Positions 40,715-48,390 of a DNA stretch of 64,000 bases are shown here, piece after piece. Numbering within the stretch: position 1 is the first letter of the stretch; each line of letters begins with the position of its first letter. Under the pieces are notes generated by a model, which searched no databases, was not told the origin of the DNA, and saw only the letters and a list, made by a program, of their open reading frames with translations. Position numbers and translations under genes: made by a program. The DNA is taken from positions 17,392 through 81,391 of the forward strand of contig JAILOS010000013.1 in the NCBI GenBank assembly GCA_024690695.1, written 5' to 3'. The DNA comes from Oscillospiraceae bacterium. Lineage in GTDB: Bacteria > Bacillota_A > Clostridia > Oscillospirales > Oscillospiraceae.

Positions 40715-41584
40715 TCAGTCCTTCGGCCGCATGTAGAAGTTGCCGCGGACCTCGGTGGAGCGGATGGAGTTGACGAAGGCCTCGGGATCGACGTCCTTCA
40801 CGGACTGCAGGGCGGTTTTGACGTCCGCGCCGGAAACGACGGAATAGACCATCTTGTACGGGGCGTGACTGTGCGAGCCGACCACGTCGGAAACGGTCGC
40901 GCCGTGGTGGCTGGCGATATGGATCGCGTCGCTTACCTCCTGCGGCTTTTTGGTCACGACGAACAGCGTCTGCTTCTGGTAGTCGCGGTATACGACGTGC
41001 AGGGTCTGCGTCGAGACGTACTGGTAGATGATCGAATAGAGCGCAGCGTCCCAGCCGAAGAAGAAGCCGGCGACGCTGAGGACCACCACGTTGAAGCCCA
41101 GGATCAGGTTCCAGCTTTCTGCGCCGCGCTTCTGCGACAGGTAGATGGCGATGAAGTCGGTGCCGCCGCTGGTCGCGTCGGCCGACAGGCAGATGCTGAT
41201 CGAAACGCCGCTGACGATCCCGCCGAAGATTGCGATCAGCAGGGGGTCGGAGGTGATGGGATAGGCGGGCAGCAGGTCGGTCAGAAGGCTGCTGACGACG
41301 ATGACCAGCAGCGAGAGCAGCGTGAACTTCTTCCCGACGAAGCGGAAACCGACGTAGACCGGAAACGCGTTCAGCAGGATATTGATCAGCGCGAAGGGGA
41401 GCTCAAGACCGAGAAATTTCGCGGCCAGACGCTGGATCAGCAGCGACAGCCCGGTCACGCCGCCCGGAAACAGATCGCCGGCGCGGACGAAGGTTTTGAT
41501 GTTCAGCGCGAACAGGAATGAGGCGAGCAGCACGATGACCGTGCGCTTTCCGTCGCGTTTCCAGTCCCATTTCAGCCATTTCAT
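40715..41584 (-). CDS. YitT family membrane protein
   Basis: The 289-residue protein has five or six N-terminal membrane segments (about 15-180, including FPGGVTGLSLLIQRL and DATSGGTDFIAIYLS) and a soluble C-terminal DUF2179 domain (about 190-289) with QTLFVVTKKPQEVSDAI and a final GNFYMRPKD. This is the standard layout of the YitT/YqfU family, which is widespread in Firmicutes and lacks a firm function. It is divergent from the ABC transporter gene, and an 11-base inverted repeat lies between them. Confidence 0.88.
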   Translation of the reverse strand: MKWLKWDWKRDGKRTVIVLLASFLFALNIKTFVRAGDLFPGGVTGLSLLIQRLAAKFLGLELPFALINILLNAFPVYVGFRFVGKKFTLLSLLVIVVSSLLTDLLPAYPITSDPLLIAIFGGIVSGVSISICLSADATSGGTDFIAIYLSQKRGAESWNLILGFNVVVLSVAGFFFGWDAALYSIIYQYVSTQTLHVVYRDYQKQTLFVVTKKPQEVSDAIHIASHHGATVSDVVGSHSHAPYKMVYSVVSGADVKTALQSVKDVDPEAFVNSIRSTEVRGNFYMRPKD

Positions 41585-41615
41585 AAGACAGCCTCCTCAG
41601 CTTTCTTTTTTCCTC

Positions 41616-41644
41616 AGTATACAGGAAGCGCCCGGAGAATTCAA
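41616..41644 (-). promoter_or_regulatory. Promoter of the yitT-like gene
   Basis: Minus-strand TTGAAT (41644-41639), a 17-base spacer and TATACT (41621-41616). Confidence 0.65.
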
Positions 41645-41677
41645 CGCTTTCCGGAGCGGACAGACCGTCCGGCCCAT

Positions 41678-41729
41678 CCTGTCAAGCCTCGCGGCGGCCC
41701 GAAGGCCGATCTCGTCCGGGCTTGACAGG
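41678..41729. promoter_or_regulatory. 11-base inverted repeat overlapping the ABC-gene -35 box
   Basis: CCTGTCAAGCC (41678-41688) and GGCTTGACAGG (41719-41729) are perfect inverted copies 30 bases apart. The right arm contains the TTGACA of the ABC-transporter promoter. This could be a repressor site or an RNA hairpin. Confidence 0.5.
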
Positions 41730-41749
41730 AACGCCGGACGCTTTATAAT
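41722..41749 (+). promoter_or_regulatory. Promoter of the ABC transporter gene
   Basis: TTGACA (41722-41727), a 16-base spacer and TATAAT (41744-41749), both consensus. Confidence 0.8.
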
Positions 41750-41801
41750 AGTTTCGGCAGACCCGAAGCTATCCTGCCCGAAGAGAAAAGGACGTGATCC
41801 T

Positions 41802-43640
41802 ATGGCCGGACCCGGAAGGGGACTCGGTCCCCGCGGTTTTCTGACCGAAGAAGAAAAACAGAACCTCCCCGAGGTAAACGCTGCGCTGATCCGGCGCATC
41901 CTCTCGTATCTCAAGCCCTACTGGCCGCAGTTTCTGCTGGTGTTCGGTACGATCCTGCTGTCCGCGGTGCTGGGCCTGCTGCCCAGCATCATCACCGGCA
42001 AGATCGTCGACGAGGCGCTGGTCGGCCGGAACATGACGCTGCTGGTCAAGCTGCTGATCCTGGCTTTCGTGACGTTGACGGGGTCTCAGGTCATCTCCGT
42101 GCTGGAGAGCTACATCAACGCCTGGATCTCCCAGCGGATCATCTTCGACATGAAGAACCAGATGTACGACCATCTGCAGCACATGCCGCACGCCTTCTTT
42201 ACCTCGGAAAAGCAGGGCGACATCATCACCCGCATGAACACCGACATCTCGGGCGTCAGCTCCGTCGTCTCCGGGACGCTGACGAGCATCGTGTCGAACG
42301 CCGTCACGGTCGTCACGACGCTGATCGCCCTGCTGACGCTGAGCTGGAAGCTCGCGCTGGTCGGGATCGTCGTGATCCCGCTGCTGATCCTGCCCACGAA
42401 GAGCGTCGGCAAGAAGCGCTATCAGATCCTGACCGACGCGCAGGCCAAAAACGACGAGATGAATCAGCTCATCAACGAGACGCTGTCGGTTTCCGGGTCG
42501 CTGCTGGTGAAACTCTTCACCCGCGAGGAGAGGGAGTACGAGCGCTTCGTCGGCGTCAACGACGAGGCGACGCGCCTGTCGCTGAAGGAACAGAACAGCG
42601 GCCGCTGGTTCCGCGTGATGATGGGGATGTTCACGCAGCTCGGCCCGCTGCTGATCTATTTTGCGGGCGGCTGGTTCATCGTGACGAACGCCGATCCGGC
42701 CCTCACCGTCGGCGTCGTGACGGCGTCGGTCTCGCTGATCAACCGGCTGTACCGCCCGGTGGAGAGCCTGCTGAACGTCCACGTGGACTTCACCCGCTCG
42801 CTGGCGCTGTTCACGCGCATTTTTGAATACTTCGACATGCCGAACCCGATCACGTCCCCGGAAAACGGCCTGAAGCCCGACGTGACCGACGCGCCGATCC
42901 GCTACGAGCACGTCTCCTTTTCCTACGATCCCGCCAAGCCTCTGCTGACGGACGTCGATTTTACGGTGCCCGGCGGCAAAATGTACGCGATCGTCGGCCC
43001 GTCCGGCTCCGGCAAGAGCACGGTGGTGAACCTGCTCCCGCGCCTGTACGACGTGCTGGGCGGGCGCGTGACCGTGGGAGGCGTGGACGTGCGCAACTTC
43101 GATCTGAGCTATCTGCGCCGGCAGATCGGCGTCGTGACGCAGGACAGCTATCTCTTCAACGGCACGATCCGCGAAAACCTGCTCTACGCCAAAGAGGACG
43201 CAAGCCCCGAGGAGATCGAGGCGGCCTGCTACATCGCCAATCTGAGCGATTTCATCGCCTCGCAGCCCGAGGGGCTGGAGACTGTCGTCGGCAACCGCGG
43301 GCTGAAGCTCTCCGGCGGTGAGAAGCAGCGCCTGTCCATCGCGCGCGTGATTTTGAAGGATCCGAAGATCCTGATCCTCGACGAGGCCACCTCCGCGCTG
43401 GATTCGATCACGGAAAGCGCGATCCAGGAGGCGCTGGAGGCGCTGATGGAGGGGCGCACCAGCATCGTTATCGCTCACCGGCTCTCGACGATCCTGAAGG
43501 CCGACCGGATCCTGGTCGTCAGGGACGGCGTGATCGCCGAATCCGGCACCCACGACGAGCTGCTGGCGCTCGGCGGGACCTATCGGGAGCTCTACGAGAC
43601 CCAGTTCCGCCAGATCCTCGACCGGGAGAGCGAAGGCTGA
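41802..43640 (+). CDS. ABC exporter half-transporter (permease fused to ATPase)
   Basis: ATG 41802 (MAGPGRGLGPRGFLTEEEK) follows AAAAGGA; the longer upstream frame has no such signal and crosses the promoter. The 612-residue protein has a six-helix type I exporter domain (about 35-335) and a C-terminal ATPase with Walker A VGPSGSGKSTVVNLL near 397, Q-loop GVVTQDSYLFNG, signature LSGGEKQRLSIARV near 504 and Walker B ILILDEATSALDS. It should work as a homodimer exporting lipid, peptide or drug substrates. No partner gene is adjacent, and the substrate is unknown. Confidence 0.9.
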   Translation: MAGPGRGLGPRGFLTEEEKQNLPEVNAALIRRILSYLKPYWPQFLLVFGTILLSAVLGLLPSIITGKIVDEALVGRNMTLLVKLLILAFVTLTGSQVISVLESYINAWISQRIIFDMKNQMYDHLQHMPHAFFTSEKQGDIITRMNTDISGVSSVVSGTLTSIVSNAVTVVTTLIALLTLSWKLALVGIVVIPLLILPTKSVGKKRYQILTDAQAKNDEMNQLINETLSVSGSLLVKLFTREEREYERFVGVNDEATRLSLKEQNSGRWFRVMMGMFTQLGPLLIYFAGGWFIVTNADPALTVGVVTASVSLINRLYRPVESLLNVHVDFTRSLALFTRIFEYFDMPNPITSPENGLKPDVTDAPIRYEHVSFSYDPAKPLLTDVDFTVPGGKMYAIVGPSGSGKSTVVNLLPRLYDVLGGRVTVGGVDVRNFDLSYLRRQIGVVTQDSYLFNGTIRENLLYAKEDASPEEIEAACYIANLSDFIASQPEGLETVVGNRGLKLSGGEKQRLSIARVILKDPKILILDEATSALDSITESAIQEALEALMEGRTSIVIAHRLSTILKADRILVVRDGVIAESGTHDELLALGGTYRELYETQFRQILDRESEG

Positions 43641-43662
43641 ACGCAGAGATCCCGCGCCGAGC

Positions 43663-43690
43663 AAAGCCCGGGGCCCGCTCCGGGCTTTTT
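43663..43690 (+). terminator. Terminator of the ABC gene
   Basis: AAAGCCCGG and CCGGGCTTT form the stem, with a TTTTT tail. Confidence 0.8.
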
Positions 43691-43892
43691 CAACGCAGTG
43701 AGGCTGACAAATAGAAGGTTGTAAAGTTAACATAACATAGTAGCATAGAACCAGATAAAGAATATAGAAAGCCGATATAAGATTCCAAATAAGTTAACAT
43801 AATAAATTCTATTAGATTATTTCCTCGGGCGAACGTCTCGGGAGGGGGAGAAGAAAAGAGCAAAAAGACCGCACTTTTTGAGAAAGCGATTG
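43691..43892. other. AT-rich intergenic island with a repeated GTTAAC motif
   Basis: This non-coding stretch is strikingly AT-rich between about 43705 and 43825 compared with its neighbours. AAGTTAACATAA occurs twice as a perfect 12-base direct repeat (43724-43735 and 43791-43802), 67 bases apart, each centred on the palindrome GTTAAC. No gene or RNA family is recognised. It lies upstream of the glycosyltransferase promoter. Confidence 0.5.
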
Positions 43893-43921
43893 TTTACAAG
43901 ACGGACCGGAAGGATTATACT
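43893..43921 (+). promoter_or_regulatory. Promoter of the glycosyltransferase gene
   Basis: TTTACA (43893-43898), a 17-base spacer and TATACT (43916-43921), 62 bases before the start. Confidence 0.7.
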
Positions 43922-43982
43922 GGAAATACCAGTCGGCCGTCATCCGGAAGACGGCCAATCACGCGAAAAAGGATGAAGACGA

Positions 43983-44993
43983 ATGAAGCTGCTGACGGTT
44001 GCGGTGCCCTGCTACAATTCCCAGGACTACATGGAAAAGTGTATCGACAGTCTGCTTGCCGGCGGCAAGCGCGTAGAGATCATCATCATTGACGACGGCT
44101 CCAAAGACCGCACCGGCGCGATCGCGGACGCCTACGCGGAACGCTACCCCGATATCGTCCGCGTCGTCCACCAGGAGAACGGCGGGCACGGCGAGGGCAT
44201 CAACCAGGGCCTGCGCCACGCGACGGGGCGCTATTACAAGACCGTGGACAGCGACGACTGGCTGAGCGCCGATTTCCCGCGCTTTCTCGACACGCTCGAG
44301 GCCGTCGACCGGCAGGGCGGCGTCGATCTCTTCGTCACGAACTACTACTACGAGCACGCCGACGGCAAGGGCGACCGCTCCATCAATTTTTCCAACGCCC
44401 TGCCGGTGGGAAGAATCTTTACCTGGGCGGAAACGAAGCGCTTCCGCATCGACCAGATCCTGATGATCCACGCCTGCACCTTCCGCACGGAGCTGCTGCG
44501 GCAGACGGGGCTGGTGATGCCGAAGCACACCTTTTACGAGGACAATTACATGATCTACGGCAATCTGCAGGCCGTGGAACGCATTTACTATATGAACGCG
44601 AACCTGTACCGCTATTTCATCGGCCGCGCCGGACAGAGCGTACAGGAGGACGTGATGAAAAAGCGCTACGCCCACCAGCTCAAGGCTACCGAGCTGTGCT
44701 TTACGGCCTTCCATCTCGGGGACGTGAAGGAGCGGCGGAAGCTGTCTTATCTCAAGCACGAGATGTTCATCATGTTCGGCATCGCGATCCTGTACGCGCG
44801 GCTGAACGGCTCGGAGCAGGCCGAGAAGGATCTGGCACAGCTCTGGGAGACCTGCTACGCCTATGACAGCGAATGGGCGCGGTATTTCCGGAAACGAACG
44901 ACGCTGCGCTTCGTCTGCGTTCCGGGCAAGGGCGGCGCGGCCGTCGTCCGCGTGATGTACCGGATCGCGCACGTGGTCGTGCGCTTCAATTGA
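43983..44993 (+). CDS. Family 2 glycosyltransferase
   Basis: The 336-residue protein has a GT-A fold start TVAVPCYNSQDYMEKCIDSL, the nucleotide-sugar region EIIIIDDGSKDRTGAIADAY near 32 and the metal-binding DSDDWLSADF near 89. A C-terminal helical region (about 220-336) has no strong membrane helix. It would transfer a sugar to a surface or teichoic-acid-type glycan at the inner face of the membrane. It has its own promoter, and a GC hairpin without T run follows at 45006-45035. Confidence 0.88.
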   Translation: MKLLTVAVPCYNSQDYMEKCIDSLLAGGKRVEIIIIDDGSKDRTGAIADAYAERYPDIVRVVHQENGGHGEGINQGLRHATGRYYKTVDSDDWLSADFPRFLDTLEAVDRQGGVDLFVTNYYYEHADGKGDRSINFSNALPVGRIFTWAETKRFRIDQILMIHACTFRTELLRQTGLVMPKHTFYEDNYMIYGNLQAVERIYYMNANLYRYFIGRAGQSVQEDVMKKRYAHQLKATELCFTAFHLGDVKERRKLSYLKHEMFIMFGIAILYARLNGSEQAEKDLAQLWETCYAYDSEWARYFRKRTTLRFVCVPGKGGAAVVRVMYRIAHVVVRFN

Positions 44994-45088
44994 GAAAAAG
45001 AGGACGCCTCCGGGCACCGCCGTGTCCGGAGGCGAATGCTGTCGGAAGCTGCGGAGTGCCGCAGGCCGAAAAAACGGGAGGGATCGGG

Positions 45089-45760
45089 ATGAAAAAACGG
45101 GAAGAGCTCGGGAAGCTGATGCTGGAAAAGCTGCCCCGGCGTTATCGCATCGAGCGGGAGGACGTCGGCGAAGACGCAAGGCTCGCCAAAAGCGGCATGG
45201 TCTTTCTGACGGAGAGCTACCGGATCGAGGGCCTGGGGCATCTGTGCGTGATGCGCATGAAGGCCATGCTGGGGCTGATGAAAATGGAGACGGTCGTGCT
45301 GTCGGTCATGGAGAAGGATCTGCCGCTGTTCAATCTGGACTGGGTGAGCGCCTTCGGCAAGCAGACACAGATCGCCGAGCTGTACGATACGCAGCTCCGG
45401 CCGTATCCGCAGGACGCGCTGGACGCTTTCGCGGCGATCAAGGCGCGCGATGCGGATCTGGAGGAGCCGAAGCAGCAGAAAGCGCACTGGTATGACGACA
45501 TCCTGTACGCCTGCTCGTACCACAAGAGCGGGAAGGGCTGCGCCGAGCGTCTGAACGCGGCTGCGGAGAGCTATATCGAGACTTACCTTACGCAGGCTGA
45601 AACGGCGCCGGCCTGCGACGCCGAAGCCAAACGGGAGAAGGTCTGCGCCTTTGCGGAGACGCTGTTCCGGGAGGGCGGCCCGGCGGTCGACCAGGTGACG
45701 AAGCTCTTCGGACCGGAGACTGCGCGGCGGCTGATCGTTCGACACATGTACGGCGTCTGA
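45089..45760 (+). CDS. Uncharacterised protein, weak resemblance to bilin reductases
   Basis: ATG 45089 is chosen for the GGGAGGGA upstream. The 223-residue soluble protein belongs to no family I recognise with confidence. The central part (KMETVVLSVMEKDLPLFNLD, then WVSAFGKQTQIAELYDTQL, about 66-104) recalls the core strands of ferredoxin-dependent bilin reductases, where DLP-F-x-x-D carries a catalytic Asp and is followed by a D-x-Q-P-L strand. The rest is helical with several Cys. No bilin or heme gene is nearby, so the link is speculative. Confidence 0.55.
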   Translation: MKKREELGKLMLEKLPRRYRIEREDVGEDARLAKSGMVFLTESYRIEGLGHLCVMRMKAMLGLMKMETVVLSVMEKDLPLFNLDWVSAFGKQTQIAELYDTQLRPYPQDALDAFAAIKARDADLEEPKQQKAHWYDDILYACSYHKSGKGCAERLNAAAESYIETYLTQAETAPACDAEAKREKVCAFAETLFREGGPAVDQVTKLFGPETARRLIVRHMYGV

Positions 45761-45792
45761 TCAGAGCTCCGCGCTGAAAAAATCGAGGGGAA

Positions 45793-45841
45793 CCCCTCAG
45801 TCAGCTTCGCTGACAGACCCAAGACCCCTTTCAGGGGAGCC
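45793..45841. repeat. Dispersed hairpin repeat element, copy B (partial)
   Basis: CCCCTCAGTC, a GTCAGC-TTC-GCTGAC hairpin and CCCCTTTCAGGGGAGC match the right end of copy A at 24974-25019, with 10 extra bases in the middle and no left half. Confidence 0.7.
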
Positions 45842-45847
45842 AAAAAG

Positions 45848-45892
45848 GACGGGCGCGAGGTTTTAAAGAAACCTCGCGCCCGTCCGGCTTTT
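45848..45892. terminator. Bidirectional terminator
   Basis: A 16-pair stem (GACGGGCGCGAGGTTT with its complement, five-base loop) between two convergent genes, with a TTTT run after CGGC on the plus strand. Confidence 0.75.
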
Positions 45893-45935
45893 GTGTTATG
45901 CGGGACATCCGTCCGCCTTTTGCGTTATGCGGGGC
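45881..45935. repeat. 29-base tandem duplication at the 3' end of the GH13 gene
   Basis: CGTCCGGCTTTTGTGTTATG at 45881 recurs, with two changes, at 45910. The second copy contains the GH13 stop codon (45925-45927), and the first is a spare copy downstream of it. Confidence 0.7.
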
Positions 45936-48390
45936 TCGCCGCCTCGCCCGGACTCAGACGCAGCCAGAGCGCCGAGCAGGGGCCGACCTGCCCGGTGACG
46001 AGTCCGCAGCCGGCGCAGGAGGCGTCGGTCTCGAAGCTCTCGGTGTGGTCGCTGCGGTTGATCGCCAGCAGCCAGGCTCCCTCGCCGATCGGTTCGCCGA
46101 AGGCGTCGCGGCCGTGATCGGCATAGCGCAGCACGGTCAGCACGTCGGCGGACGGGGCGGAGAAGAGCGCTTCGCCCGTCTGCAGAACGGGCTCGGCGCG
46201 GCGGCGCGCGGCGAGCGCGGCGTAGAAATCGTGCAGCTCCGGCTCGCCCTCGCGGAAGGGGAGACGGTTGAAGGGATCGCCGGTGCCCCACATGCCCTGT
46301 TCGTCGCCGTAGTAGACGCTGGGCACGCCCGGGATCGCAAACTGCAGCGCGGCGCAGAGCTTTTCGCGCACGAGCGCCAGCGCGCGGTCCTCATCGCGGA
46401 AGGGATAGTTCAGCTGGTCCGCGCGGCTCATGCCCCGCAGGTTGACCGGCGCGGCCATCGCGGTGCGGAGACGGTCGACGTCGTGCGAGCCGAGCAGGTT
46501 CATCAGCGAATAATACAGCGGCCGGGGATAGTTCATCTGCTGCCCGGTCAGAAAATCGCGCAGGGCGAAGGCGTCGCTGCGGCGGTGGATGAAGTCCAGC
46601 ATCGCCTGTCGGAAGGGATAGTTCATCACGCTGTCGAGCGCGTCGCCCAGCGCGTAGCGGCGACGGGAGCCGTAGCTCTCCTTGATCACCGCGTCCTCCC
46701 AGACCTCGCCGACGATCGGCGCGTCCGGCTTCTCCGCCTTGACGGCGCGGCGGATCAGCGCCAGCACCTCGTCGGGCAGCTCGTCGGCCACGTCCAGCCG
46801 CCAGCCGGCGGCTCCGCGGCGCAGCCAGGTCCTGACGACGCTGTCTTGCCCGGAGACGACGAAATCCTGCCAGTCCGGACAGCGCTCGTCCACCTCCGGC
46901 AGGTCCTTAAAGCCCCACCAGCAGCGGTAGTCCTTCGGAAAGCTGCGGAAATCGTACCAGCGATAATAGGGGGAGTCCTTGCCTTGACAGGCGCCGAGGC
47001 CGGGATAATGGCCGTCGCGGTTGAAATACAGGCTGTCGGCGCCGGTGTGCGAGAACACGCCGTCCAGCAGGATGCGCACGCCGTATTCCGCGGCGGCCCG
47101 GCACAGACGCTCGAAATCCTCGTTCGTGCCGAGGATCGGGTCGACGCGGGTATAATCCGAGGCGTCGTAGCGGTGGTTGGAGCGGGCCTCGACGATCGGG
47201 TTGAGGTACAGGCAGTTCACGCCGAGCGCGGCGAGATAGGGGAGCTTTTCCTCGATGCCGCGCAGGGTCCCGCCGTAGAAATCGTCGGGGCTGTAGGCCG
47301 TTTCGAAGGAACGCGGCGTCCAGCGCACGGGCTCGTCGAGACTCGCGTGCAGCTCCGGCGTCTGCCCCAGCGCGCGGTGGTATTCGACGCCGCGCCGGGC
47401 CGTGTCGTCGTCGGAAAAGGCGAAGCGGTCGGGGAAGATCTGATACATCACGCTCCGGCGGAACCAGGCGGGCGTGTCGAAGTCCTTGCGGAAAACCGTC
47501 AGCCGGAAGCCCTCGGCGGCTTTTTCCAGCGTCTGCGCCTGAAACCCGCTCCCGTCGGGGCAGAGGAAGCGCAGACCCTGCGACGTGTGCAGGCGGAAGC
47601 TGTAGCGCAGCGCGCCGGGCTCCTCCGGCGCGGGCAGGGAGGCGGCGTAGTAACGGCCCTCGCGCCGCATCGGCAGCTCGAGATCGAGCCCTTCGCCCCG
47701 CAGCAGCAGTTCCGCGCTCTCGACGAGGCCGCTGCGCACTTCGAAACGCAGCCGCAGCGTCTCGCCGCAGCGCAGCGCGCCGAAGGGGCTGCGGTATTCC
47801 CCACAGCGCGCGTCGTGCACGCCGAGGGGCAGCAAAGCGGCTTTTTCCTGCAGCAGCTCTGCCACGTGGGAGGTGCGCGGCTGCAGCGGCAGCAGCAGGC
47901 TGCACTCCTCCCGGCTCAGCCGGTAATCCCGGCAGCAGCGCAGCACGGTGGGCAGCGCGTCCTCCAGCTTGAAGCCGCAGTCGTCCATCAGCAGGCGCAG
48001 CAGCTCCGCGGCGGCGATGGGGTCGGCCGCCGCGGGGAAGCATTCATACAGTCTTTTCAGATCCAGCCCGCGCCGCAGACAGGACTGCGCCGCGTGATAG
48101 GCCGCCGCGGCGGCCTGGAAATACCGCCGCGTAAAGCCGGGACAGCGCGGATCCATCAGCCTTTCGCAGGCCTCCGGATCGCCGCCGGCGGGCTCCCAGC
48201 GGCCGCCGCAGAAAACGGCCTCGACGGTCTGCCGGTCGCGGTAGCTGACCAGCAGCCGATAGTCGTTCGACCAGTGCTCCTGATAGCTGCCGCCGAACCA
48301 GACGCGGCTGTGCTCGCCCTCCCGGGCTCCGGCCGGGGCGGAGGGGCGATAAGCCGGGTGGCCGGACGCTTCGGAGATCAGAGCATCCAT
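45925..48390 (-). CDS. GH13 alpha-amylase family enzyme with unknown N-terminal domain
   Basis: The 821-residue protein has an unrecognised, partly Cys-rich region (1-190), a CBM34-like beta domain (about 200-310) and a GH13 barrel with FYGGTLRGIEEKLPYLAALG, LDGVFSHTG near 436, catalytic GWRLDVADE (D533), GEVWED (E562) and LLGSHDVDR. This resembles neopullulanase/maltodextrin-hydrolysing enzymes. No signal peptide is present, so it should act in the cytoplasm on glycogen or maltodextrin. Its start overlaps the glgA end by 13 bases. It is the last gene of the glgB-glgA-GH13 operon. Confidence 0.88.
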   Translation of the reverse strand: MDALISEASGHPAYRPSAPAGAREGEHSRVWFGGSYQEHWSNDYRLLVSYRDRQTVEAVFCGGRWEPAGGDPEACERLMDPRCPGFTRRYFQAAAAAYHAAQSCLRRGLDLKRLYECFPAAADPIAAAELLRLLMDDCGFKLEDALPTVLRCCRDYRLSREECSLLLPLQPRTSHVAELLQEKAALLPLGVHDARCGEYRSPFGALRCGETLRLRFEVRSGLVESAELLLRGEGLDLELPMRREGRYYAASLPAPEEPGALRYSFRLHTSQGLRFLCPDGSGFQAQTLEKAAEGFRLTVFRKDFDTPAWFRRSVMYQIFPDRFAFSDDDTARRGVEYHRALGQTPELHASLDEPVRWTPRSFETAYSPDDFYGGTLRGIEEKLPYLAALGVNCLYLNPIVEARSNHRYDASDYTRVDPILGTNEDFERLCRAAAEYGVRILLDGVFSHTGADSLYFNRDGHYPGLGACQGKDSPYYRWYDFRSFPKDYRCWWGFKDLPEVDERCPDWQDFVVSGQDSVVRTWLRRGAAGWRLDVADELPDEVLALIRRAVKAEKPDAPIVGEVWEDAVIKESYGSRRRYALGDALDSVMNYPFRQAMLDFIHRRSDAFALRDFLTGQQMNYPRPLYYSLMNLLGSHDVDRLRTAMAAPVNLRGMSRADQLNYPFRDEDRALALVREKLCAALQFAIPGVPSVYYGDEQGMWGTGDPFNRLPFREGEPELHDFYAALAARRRAEPVLQTGEALFSAPSADVLTVLRYADHGRDAFGEPIGEGAWLLAINRSDHTESFETDASCAGCGLVTGQVGPCSALWLRLSPGEAASPA

